Of a stretch of DNA of 64,000 bases, positions 44,252 through 51,055 are shown piece after piece. The position numbers were made by a program, and so were the translations under genes. This DNA is from Aminobacter sp. AP02 (GTDB lineage Bacteria; Pseudomonadota; Alphaproteobacteria; Rhizobiales; Rhizobiaceae): assembly GCF_003148805.1 (NCBI RefSeq), contig NZ_QGGX01000018.1:1-64000 (forward strand). Reading direction: 5' to 3'. The notes beneath the pieces are model-generated. The model was not told the origin of the DNA and did not search any database. It saw only the letters and a list, made by a program, of their open reading frames with translations. Within the stretch, counting starts at the first letter, position 1; every line of letters starts with the position of its first letter.

Positions 44252-44351
44252 CTCCGTTGCGATGATTTCTTTGTCCTGCACCCGGCCATCCCTCTTGGCT
44301 TTGAGGAAACTAGACGGGCCAGCGCAGCTTGAAAAGCCTTGGCGGACACTT

Positions 44352-44376
44352 GGAACCATGCTGAGGACGCGTCGTT
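44352..44376 (+). promoter_or_regulatory. EcfG-type promoter (GGAAC-N16-CGTT) of the 56-residue protein gene
   Basis: GGAAC (44352-44356), 16 bases, CGTT (44373-44376), 31 bases before the start codon at 44407. Confidence 0.8.
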
Positions 44377-44406
44377 AGCCTCCTGGAACCATACGGGAGA
44401 TTGCAC

Positions 44407-44577
44407 ATGACCAAGATCATTCCAGCTCGAAAGGCGCGTCAGGGAACGTCTGGCCGTCACCTTTTGCTCATGCTCGTGGCCGGCTTGTTTCTTGCCTTGG
44501 CTGCTTGGGGCGGAGCTGAATTCTATGGCGAGATGATCGACAAGAACGTCAACCAGACCACCGCCGCACCGGGCTAA
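44407..44577 (+). CDS. 56-residue single-span membrane protein, stress-regulated
   Basis: Basic N-terminus (MTKIIPARKARQGTSGRH), one membrane helix (LLLMLVAGLFLALAAWGGAE) and a short polar tail ending TTAAPG. GGGAGA precedes the ATG. An EcfG promoter lies just upstream. No family recognised, but size, topology and promoter fit the many small membrane proteins of the general stress regulon. Confidence 0.75.
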   Translation: MTKIIPARKARQGTSGRHLLLMLVAGLFLALAAWGGAEFYGEMIDKNVNQTTAAPG

Positions 44578-44604
44578 GTGCCCTTGCGGAAAGGAGATTT
44601 CAGA

Positions 44605-44670
44605 ATGCGCATTGGAACGCAGAACATCGGTCCACGCAAAAACATCCCTGGCGAAAATTCGGAACCATGA
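44605..44670 (+). CDS. possible 21-residue peptide
   Basis: ATG at 44605 follows a strong AAGGAG (44591-44596) at 8-base spacing and encodes MRIGTQNIGPRKNIPGENSE plus one Pro before TGA. It lies on the same transcript as the 56-residue membrane protein and its end overlaps the next EcfG promoter. The good ribosome site is the only support; it may be chance. Confidence 0.3.
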   Translation: MRIGTQNIGPRKNIPGENSEP

Positions 44671-44685
44671 TCGGGTCACGACGTT
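44661..44685 (+). promoter_or_regulatory. EcfG-type promoter (GGAAC-N16-CGTT) of the PRC-barrel gene
   Basis: GGAAC (44661-44665), 16 bases, CGTT (44682-44685), about 92 bases before the start codon at 44777. Confidence 0.8.
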
Positions 44686-44776
44686 GTGAACCCGTAAAGG
44701 GGCCGCGCCGGACCCTTCCCGCAAAAGACTGGTCGAGGCGCGGCATGCATGAAAACACGCACGAGGAGAGAATATC

Positions 44777-45676
44777 ATGATCCGCAACCTTTTGGCCACG
44801 ACCGCCTTCGCAACGCTTATCGCGACGGGCGCTTACGCCCAGGACACCACCGCGCCGGCTCCGGCGCCTGCACCGGCCCAGGCCGTACCGGCGACGCCGG
44901 AAGTGATCCCGCATGCTGAAGGCTTCCTTGCCGCCAACGTCATCGGCGAAAAAGTCTACAATGGCACCGCCGAGGACGCCGAGAACATCGGCAACGTCAA
45001 AGACATCGTGATGACCGCCGACGGCAAGGCCGACCAGCTGGTGATCGGCGTCGGCGGTTTCCTCGGCATCGGTGAGAAGAATGTCGCCGTCGGCTTCGAC
45101 AAGTTCGACTGGGCCGAGAAGAATGGCGACCGCTGGCTGGTGATGGCAACGACCAAGGAACAGTTGCAGGCACTGCCCGATTTCGACCGCCGCGCTTATG
45201 ATCCGGCTCCCGCACCCGTAGCGGCGACGGATCCGGCAAGCCCGGCGGTTGACCAGACGGCGCAAGCCCCGGTGGCACCGACCGCGCCCGACGTGACGAC
45301 TACCGACAAGACCACGACCTCTGCCATCGACAAGTCGACGCTCAAGGAGCTGCCGAGTGCCGATCTGCGTGCCGAAGAGCTGATGGGCACCACGGTTTAC
45401 GGGGCCGATGACGCCAGCATTGGCGAGATCGGCGACATCCTGATGACCGCCGACGGCAAGATCGATGCCTATGTGATCGACGTCGGCGGCTTCCTCGGCA
45501 TGGGTGAGAAGAAAGTTGCCGTTGGCAGCGACAACCTTGCCTTCATGGTCGACACGCAGGGCAAGAAGTACCTCTACACTACCTTCACCAAGGAGCAGCT
45601 CGAAGCGCAGCCGGCCTATGATGCGGGCAGCTGGGCCGCCAAGCGCGACGAACAGCGCCTGATCATCGTTCAGTAG
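44777..45676 (+). CDS. secreted protein with two PRC-barrel domains
   Basis: 299 residues. Signal peptide IRNLLATTAFATLIATGAYA, an Ala/Pro linker, PRC-barrel 1 (about 50-125: NIGNVKDIVMTADGKADQLV then IGVGGFLGIGEKNVAV), a Thr/Pro/Ala linker (about 140-195), and PRC-barrel 2 (about 205-280: SIGEIGDILMTADGKIDAYV then IDVGGFLGMGEKKVAV). The two barrels are clearly an internal duplication. GAGGAG precedes the ATG, and an EcfG promoter lies upstream. Proteins of this kind are common envelope stress proteins in rhizobia. Confidence 0.88.
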   Translation: MIRNLLATTAFATLIATGAYAQDTTAPAPAPAPAQAVPATPEVIPHAEGFLAANVIGEKVYNGTAEDAENIGNVKDIVMTADGKADQLVIGVGGFLGIGEKNVAVGFDKFDWAEKNGDRWLVMATTKEQLQALPDFDRRAYDPAPAPVAATDPASPAVDQTAQAPVAPTAPDVTTTDKTTTSAIDKSTLKELPSADLRAEELMGTTVYGADDASIGEIGDILMTADGKIDAYVIDVGGFLGMGEKKVAVGSDNLAFMVDTQGKKYLYTTFTKEQLEAQPAYDAGSWAAKRDEQRLIIVQ

Positions 45677-45699
45677 ATGCGGCGGAACTGAGCAGAAAA

Positions 45700-45725
45700 G
45701 CCCGCGCTTCGGCGCGGGCTTTTTT
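45700..45725. terminator. terminator between PRC-barrel and sulfatase genes
   Basis: GCCCGCGC (45700-45707) and GCGCGGGC (45712-45719) around a TTCG loop, with six T after it on the plus strand and AAAA before it. Works for both converging genes. Confidence 0.9.
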
Positions 45726-45729
45726 GCGT

Positions 45730-47286
45730 CTATGGCAAGCTTGCGAAGTGGCCCACAGCTCCAACTTCCGCGAGCTCCGACAAGGCGAGCGACTGGTCGA
45801 GATGTCGGGCACGCCAGGCAAGAAGCCTTTCGGCGAATTCGAGCCGTACCGGCAGCCACTTCGGGTCCTCGGCGAGGTTGCGGGTTTCGCCGGGATCGGT
45901 AGCGAGGTCGTAGAGCAGCGGCGGCAGCCCGCCGCCGAAATGCACGTATTTGACAGTTTCTGTGCGGATGACCGCCAGGTTGAGCGAACGCGAGCCGATG
46001 CCGAAATAGGCTTCTGTCTTTCCGTCCGCGACCGAGCGGAAGTCGTATTCCCAATGGGCGGCATCGCGCCAGGCTGCCGGCTCGCTGCCCTTGAGGAACG
46101 GTGCCAACGACTGGCCGTCGAGATGCGGTTGCGCTGCCCCGCCGATGAGGTCGAGCAGCGTCGGCATGACGTCCACGGCGGCGGTGAAGCGGTCGACAGT
46201 CGTACCTGCCGCCTGCTCGTGGCCGGGCGCCTTGACGATCAGCGGGATGTGGTAGCTGCCGTCGAACCAGCCGCCTTTTCCGAGCATGAAATGGTCGCCC
46301 ATCATCTCGGCATGGTCGGAGGTCAGGATAATAATGGTGTCGTCCCAGCTGCCTGCCGCCTTGATGCCTTGCCAGATACGGCCGAGCTGGGAATCAACTT
46401 CCGAGATCATGCCGTAGTAAAGCGCGCGGATCTTGCGAAACGCGTCCTCGCTCCATTCGCCGACATTGCCCGATGCGCCGGGGATAAAGCTCGATTTCTT
46501 CTGATGATGGGCCAGGTGATAGGCGAGGAAGGGATGGCTTGCCACTTCTGCCTGCCAGTTTTCAGCGCCGGCATAAGCTGGCCCCTCCGCGGGGTCGTAC
46601 ATGGTGTTGAACGGCTCGGGCACGATGAAGGGCGGATGCGGGCTTAGGAAGGAGACATGTGCGAACCACGGCTGGCCATCGTCCTGTTCGCCTAGCCAGC
46701 GCAGGAACTCGCCTGTCAGGAAGGCTGTTGGCGTCTCGTCCTTGGAATAGACCGGCACGGCTGCACTTACCTGTGGCGCGGATGTGTCCACCGGGCGGTG
46801 GATGTCCGGAAAGCCGGGGCTCGAATCGATGCCGCGCGCCGCGAGCCATGACAGCCAGGCCTTCTGATGCTCGGGCAGGAGCTGGCGCGTGGTGAAGCCA
46901 GGCAGCACGCCCTCATAGCTGCGCAGGAACGGATCGCCGGGCGCGCGATTGCGTGGGTCGGGCGAAACATCGGTGTATCCGAACAACGTCGGATCGTAGC
47001 CGACACGTCGCGCGGCACGGGCGATGTTGTCGTGGCGGTCGTCGAGCGGTGTGCCGTTGCGGCAGACACGATTGTTCATCTGGTAGAGGCCGGTGTAGAG
47101 GCACGCGCGCGCCGGCGAGCAAGGTGCGGCTCCGGCATAATGACGCCTGAAAAGGACACCTTCGCGGGCCAGCGCATCGGCATTGGGGGTTTTCACCTGG
47201 GGATGGCCGACAGCCGAGAGGGAGTCGCCGCGCCACTGGTCGCAGGTGATGAGTAGGATGTTTTTCCGTCCGCCGGTGTTCGCCAC
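45730..47286 (-). CDS. sulfatase superfamily hydrolase, phosphonate monoester hydrolase-like
   Basis: 518 residues from GTG 47286, chosen because the family begins there (NILLITCDQWRGDS) and GGGGGC lies just upstream; an in-frame start at 47400 would add 38 unlikely residues. C56 in PCSPAR is the residue converted to formylglycine. The segments TGLYQMNNRVCRNGTPLDDR, LTSDHAEMMGDHFMLGKGGW and HWEYDFRSV match rhizobial phosphonate monoester hydrolase more than arylsulfatases. Substrate is probably a phosphonate or phosphate diester or a sulfate ester. It is divergent from an MhqO/MhqD-like operon with a shared dyad between. Confidence 0.85.
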   Translation of the reverse strand: MANTGGRKNILLITCDQWRGDSLSAVGHPQVKTPNADALAREGVLFRRHYAGAAPCSPARACLYTGLYQMNNRVCRNGTPLDDRHDNIARAARRVGYDPTLFGYTDVSPDPRNRAPGDPFLRSYEGVLPGFTTRQLLPEHQKAWLSWLAARGIDSSPGFPDIHRPVDTSAPQVSAAVPVYSKDETPTAFLTGEFLRWLGEQDDGQPWFAHVSFLSPHPPFIVPEPFNTMYDPAEGPAYAGAENWQAEVASHPFLAYHLAHHQKKSSFIPGASGNVGEWSEDAFRKIRALYYGMISEVDSQLGRIWQGIKAAGSWDDTIIILTSDHAEMMGDHFMLGKGGWFDGSYHIPLIVKAPGHEQAAGTTVDRFTAAVDVMPTLLDLIGGAAQPHLDGQSLAPFLKGSEPAAWRDAAHWEYDFRSVADGKTEAYFGIGSRSLNLAVIRTETVKYVHFGGGLPPLLYDLATDPGETRNLAEDPKWLPVRLEFAERLLAWRARHLDQSLALSELAEVGAVGHFASLP

Positions 47287-47373
47287 GCTTGCCCCCAAAA
47301 TTGACCGCGCCAAGGAAGCCGGATTCACAATGTCTTGCAAGCGCCTCGGTCGCGATAAATCCTGCCACAATAG

Positions 47374-47400
47374 GTGAACGCATTCGCTTGTATTGTTCAC
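47374..47400. promoter_or_regulatory. inverted repeat between sulfatase and dioxygenase genes
   Basis: GTGAAC (47374-47379) and GTTCAC (47395-47400), spaced by 15 bases, extend outward to TAGGTGAAC and GTTCACTTA. A dyad in the gap of two divergent units is a likely repressor site, for example for a MarR-type regulator as in mhq systems. No regulator gene is adjacent. Confidence 0.5.
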
Positions 47401-47504
47401 TTATTGAGCACAGTGCATTCTGCGACCAGCCACTATGCCCTGACAATCGATGCGCCCATATTCCTGCCAACGCGGCAGGGGCCGCACGCAAAGGGAGCAA
47501 AACC

Positions 47505-48437
47505 ATGCTCGACCAGATCAAGGGCCTGCATCACGTCACCTCGATGGCCAGGGATGCGGCTGAAAACAACCAGTTCTTCACCCACAAGCTCGGGCTGCGC
47601 CGGGTCAAGAAGACAGTCAATTTCGACGCGCCAGATGTCTACCATCTCTATTATGCCGACGAGCTTGGTACGCCTGGTTCTGTGATGACCTATTTTCCGT
47701 TCCCCAATATCGGCCAGGGCCGGCCGGGTGTCGGCGAGGTTGGAACCACGGTGTTTTCGGTTCCCGAGGGCACGCTATCTTTCTGGGAAAAGCGTTTCGC
47801 CGACGAGGGCGTGAGTGGGCTCGTCCGCGACGAGAAGTTCGGCGAAAAGCGTCTCGGCTTTGCCGGTCCCGACGGCGACGGTTTTGCGCTTGTCGAGGCC
47901 AAGGGCGACAATCGCGCGCCCTGGGTCAGGGGTGGTGTTGCCGCAGACGAGGCGATCCGTGGTTTCCATTCAGCGACGCTCAGGCTGCGCGACGGTGGCG
48001 CCACTGAAGAGTTGTTGAGGTTCATGGGCTACGAGGACGTCGATACGTCCGGCAGCATCAAGCGGCTTGCGGTGAAGGATGGCAATGGTGCCGATTTCAT
48101 CGACATCGAGACGCTGCCAGGCGCGTCCTTTGCCGGTCTCGGCGCAGGTTCGGTGCATCACATCGCCTTTGCAGTGGAGAACAGGGCCAAGCAGCTCGAG
48201 GTGCGCAAGGCGCTGATGGATACGGGTTACCAGGTGACCCCGGTGATCGACCGCGACTATTTCTGGGCGATCTATTTCCGCACGCCAGGTGGCGTGTTGT
48301 TCGAGGTGGCGACAAATGAGCCCGGCTTCGACCGCGACGAGGATACCGCTCATCTCGGTGAAGCGCTGAAGCTGCCGACACAGCATGCGCATTTGCGCGA
48401 TTATCTCGAAAAGAACCTGCAGCCGCTGGGCGACTGA
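47505..48437 (+). CDS. ring-cleaving dioxygenase, VOC family, MhqO-like
   Basis: 310 residues with two tandem VOC modules (about 5-130 and 150-290). It begins DQIKGLHHVTSMARDAAENN and has GLGAGSVHHIAFAVE at the second module's first metal His and TPGGVLFEVATNEPGF with the metal Glu. AAGGGAG precedes the ATG. It heads a three-gene unit with an MhqD-like hydrolase and a GNAT protein. MhqO/MhqD pairs act in resistance to quinones and catechol-like compounds in bacilli; the same role here is inference. Confidence 0.87.
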   Translation: MLDQIKGLHHVTSMARDAAENNQFFTHKLGLRRVKKTVNFDAPDVYHLYYADELGTPGSVMTYFPFPNIGQGRPGVGEVGTTVFSVPEGTLSFWEKRFADEGVSGLVRDEKFGEKRLGFAGPDGDGFALVEAKGDNRAPWVRGGVAADEAIRGFHSATLRLRDGGATEELLRFMGYEDVDTSGSIKRLAVKDGNGADFIDIETLPGASFAGLGAGSVHHIAFAVENRAKQLEVRKALMDTGYQVTPVIDRDYFWAIYFRTPGGVLFEVATNEPGFDRDEDTAHLGEALKLPTQHAHLRDYLEKNLQPLGD

Positions 48438-48447
48438 GGAGGAGACG

Positions 48448-49074
48448 ATGAGCAAGGAAAGCTACATCCACAAACTTCTGCCCGGGGAGCCGGGCAGCCC
48501 GATGGTCTTTGCCTTCCATGGTACTGGCGGTGACGAAAACCAGTTGCTGGGCTTTGCCAGGGAGCTGGTGCCCGGTGCGACGATCGTTTCGCCGCGTGGC
48601 GACGTTTCCGAAATGGGTGCGGCCCGCTTCTTCCGCCGCACCGGCGAAGGCGTCTACGACATGGACGATTTTGCCCGCGCGACCGGCAAGATGGCGAGCT
48701 TCGTCAAAGCCCATGTCGAAGCGGCCAAGCCCTCGCGGGTTTTGGCGCTCGGTTACTCCAATGGCGCGAACATTCTGGCCTCGGTGCTGTTTGCCGAACC
48801 CGGCCTGTTCGATGCGGTGGCGTTGATGCACCCGTTGATCCCGTTCGAGCCCGAGGTGAAAGGCAGTCTCGCCAACCAGCACGTGCTGATCACCGCTGGC
48901 CGGCGCGATCCGATCTGCCCGCCCGATGTCACCAGCCGGCTGGATGCCTATTTGCGAGCGGCAGGGGCGGACGTCAGGCTTGAGTGGCACGAGGGCGGTC
49001 ATGAAGTGCGCCCCAACGAAATCGAAGCGGTGAAAAGCCTTTTCACGACAGCAACCAAAGGAGCGGGCCAATGA
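48448..49074 (+). CDS. alpha/beta hydrolase, MhqD/carboxylesterase-like
   Basis: 208 residues. Oxyanion region FAFHGTGGDENQL, nucleophile Ser in ALGYSNGANILAS, acid Asp in ITAGRRDPICPP and His in WHEGGHEV, giving a full Ser-Asp-His triad. GAGGAGGAG lies before ATG 48448. It follows the dioxygenase by 10 bases and overlaps the next gene by ATGA. Confidence 0.87.
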   Translation: MSKESYIHKLLPGEPGSPMVFAFHGTGGDENQLLGFARELVPGATIVSPRGDVSEMGAARFFRRTGEGVYDMDDFARATGKMASFVKAHVEAAKPSRVLALGYSNGANILASVLFAEPGLFDAVALMHPLIPFEPEVKGSLANQHVLITAGRRDPICPPDVTSRLDAYLRAAGADVRLEWHEGGHEVRPNEIEAVKSLFTTATKGAGQ

Positions 49075-49370
49075 CTGAAGAACTGGCGGCGATCGAACTC
49101 GAAGACCGTGGCACCAAGGGCCGCTACGTCATTCGTGCCCCTGGTGGCGACGAAGCCGAGATGACCTTCACCAAAGTCGGCGAAGACCTGCTGATCATCG
49201 ACCATACTGGCGTGCCGGATTCGTTTCGAGGCCAGGGTGCGGGGTTGAGACTGGTAACGCGGGCGGTGGACGACGCGCGAGCTGCGGGAAAGAAAATCAT
49301 CCCGCTCTGCCCGTTCGCGGCAGCCCAGTTCCGCCGGCACCCGGAATGGGCCGACATCCTCAAAAGCTAA
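49071..49370 (+). CDS. GNAT family N-acetyltransferase, short YjdJ-type
   Basis: 99 residues, the compact GNAT form. The core is IDHTGVPDSFRGQGAGLRLV, with acetyl-CoA pyrophosphate loop RGQGAG, then IIPLCPFAAAQFRRHPEW, which is the conserved end of this subgroup. It overlaps the hydrolase stop by four bases. Substrate unknown. Confidence 0.85.
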   Translation: MTEELAAIELEDRGTKGRYVIRAPGGDEAEMTFTKVGEDLLIIDHTGVPDSFRGQGAGLRLVTRAVDDARAAGKKIIPLCPFAAAQFRRHPEWADILKS

Positions 49371-49705
49371 CGCGCCGTCCGGGTGGCCTGCTGATCCCGA
49401 ACATTCAAACCAACATGAAGGGCCGATGCGGGCGACCGCGTCGGCCCTTTCGTTATTTTCGATTTTTCCGACATGACAGGGGATGCTGTTACAAAGCGAA
49501 GTTCGACGACGCTCTTGGGTGGCGTCGGCGGTCTGATCCAAATGACTGGTTTATGGGCAAATTGCGCCCGATTTGGCAATATTGCTGACCGTTTTTGATG
49601 TGTTACGAATGTTTCATTAGATGCCGCTGATCGGCATCGACGAGATACAAAGTGCGGTTACATTCATATCAACAGGGGAATGAAATTTACCGAAAAGGTA
49701 ATCCA
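49371..49705. other. 335-bp gap with operon terminator
   Basis: Right after the GNAT gene a stem (AAGGGCCGA at 49418-49426 with TCGGCCCTT at 49441-49449) forms a terminator-like hairpin with a short T/TTCGTTATTTT tail. From there to 49705 I see no further gene or clear signal. Confidence 0.65.
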
Positions 49706-50116
49706 ATGTCCGGTTCCAGGCAGGCTTCCGAATTCGACCGTCAATTCCAGCCGCGCTCGCGTATTTATCGCCGTCCGCGTCTCGCCATTCGCCAGCGTGC
49801 CAATGAGCACCCGATGGCCATGTTTTCAGTTCTGGTGATTGCATCCCTGTCGTCGATGGCACTTGCGCCGACAAGCGGTCCCGCTTTCGCCTCGATGGGC
49901 TCAGCGCCGCGGATGATCGAAGGTGTACACACCACCGCCAAGACCGGCCGGTTGCCGGCGTCGCAGGCCGACATCGCCTGCCGTGGGCAGGCCTGGGGCG
50001 CGGAAAACGAAATCTGTGTCGAGGCCATTGCCAAGGAATCCGGAGCACACGATGCCCGCAAAGTGCGGCTGATCGCCAGTGCGGAGCCTGTTCGGACCAC
50101 ACCCAACATCTTCTAA
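49706..50116 (+). CDS. secreted or membrane-anchored protein of unknown function
   Basis: 136 residues. A basic 36-residue N-terminus (SRIYRRPRLAIRQRANEHPM) precedes one hydrophobic segment (AMFSVLVIASLSSMALAPTS) and an exported part with two Cys (ADIACRGQAWGAENEICVEA) and a charged end. AAAAGG lies before the ATG. Resembles short rhizobial proteins with no known function. A strong terminator follows. Confidence 0.7.
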   Translation: MSGSRQASEFDRQFQPRSRIYRRPRLAIRQRANEHPMAMFSVLVIASLSSMALAPTSGPAFASMGSAPRMIEGVHTTAKTGRLPASQADIACRGQAWGAENEICVEAIAKESGAHDARKVRLIASAEPVRTTPNIF

Positions 50117-50159
50117 GCGTAGGGGCCTGCCGCGCTCTCAAATCCTCCAGCGCGTACCT

Positions 50160-50191
50160 CCCCCGCGGCTTCCGCTGCGGGGGCTTTTTTT
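50160..50191 (+). terminator. terminator after the secreted protein gene
   Basis: CCCCCGC (50160-50166) pairs with GCGGGGG (50177-50183), followed by a run of seven T. Confidence 0.85.
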
Positions 50192-50276
50192 GTCCTGCCG
50201 ACACCCTTAGTCCCTAGGGACGATGCAACCGCGACCGTTGTCGCGCGACCATCGCCCCCTCAACAGGGGATCAGCG

Positions 50277-51050
50277 ATGGGACGCGTCGAGGGAAAAGTT
50301 GCGATCGTTACCGGCGGTGCATCGGGCATGGGCGCGGCGACGGCGCGGCTTCTGGCACGCGAGGGAGCTGCGGTCTTGGTTTGCGATCTGCAGGCGGACA
50401 AGGGCCGGCAGGTGGCAGATGCCATCCAGGCGGCCGGCGGGCGCAGCCGCTATGTCGAACATGACGTCACTTCCGAAGACGCATGGAAGACTGCAATGGC
50501 GCTGACACTCCAGGCATTCGGCGGTCTGCACATCCTGGTCAACAATGCGGGTGTCGGCGCTCCGTTCGGCAACGTAGAGGATCTGAGCCTCGACGACTGG
50601 CGCAAGGTGATGGCCGTCAACATGGAAGGGGTGTTCCTCGGTACCAAGTATGGCATCGAGACGATGCGCAAGACCGGCAAGGGCGGTTCGATCGTCAATT
50701 TCTCCTCGACCATGGGCATCGTGGGCAGCCCCTCGACGGCAGCCTATGTGGCGAGCAAGGGTGGCGTGCGGCTGTTCACCAAGTCGGCTGCGCTTCATTG
50801 CGCAAAAGAACGCTACGGAATCCGCGTCAATTCCGTGCATCCGGGCTGGATCCGCACGCCGATGTCGTCGGCGGCACTCGACAAGCTTGCGGAAAGCGGG
50901 GCCGGCAACAAGGCGCTCGAGCTGACGCCGCTCGGCCGGGTCGGCGAGCCCGACGATGTGGCCTATGGCGTGCTCTATCTCGCTTCGGACGAATCTGGTT
51001 TCGTCACGGGCACTGAGCTGGTCATCGACGGTGGATACACGGCGCAATGA
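50277..51050 (+). CDS. SDR family oxidoreductase
   Basis: 257 residues, classical short-chain dehydrogenase. Cofactor loop TGGASGMG (13-20), NNAG motif in HILVNNAGVGAP, catalytic Ser in NFSSTMG, and the YxxxK pair in AAYVASKGGV. Asp in VLVCDLQADKG after strand 2 points to NAD rather than NADP. Resembles glucose 1-dehydrogenase or cyclohexanol-type members; the substrate is unknown. Convergent with the kinase gene downstream. Confidence 0.9.
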   Translation: MGRVEGKVAIVTGGASGMGAATARLLAREGAAVLVCDLQADKGRQVADAIQAAGGRSRYVEHDVTSEDAWKTAMALTLQAFGGLHILVNNAGVGAPFGNVEDLSLDDWRKVMAVNMEGVFLGTKYGIETMRKTGKGGSIVNFSSTMGIVGSPSTAAYVASKGGVRLFTKSAALHCAKERYGIRVNSVHPGWIRTPMSSAALDKLAESGAGNKALELTPLGRVGEPDDVAYGVLYLASDESGFVTGTELVIDGGYTAQ

Positions 51051-51055
51051 GGCGG

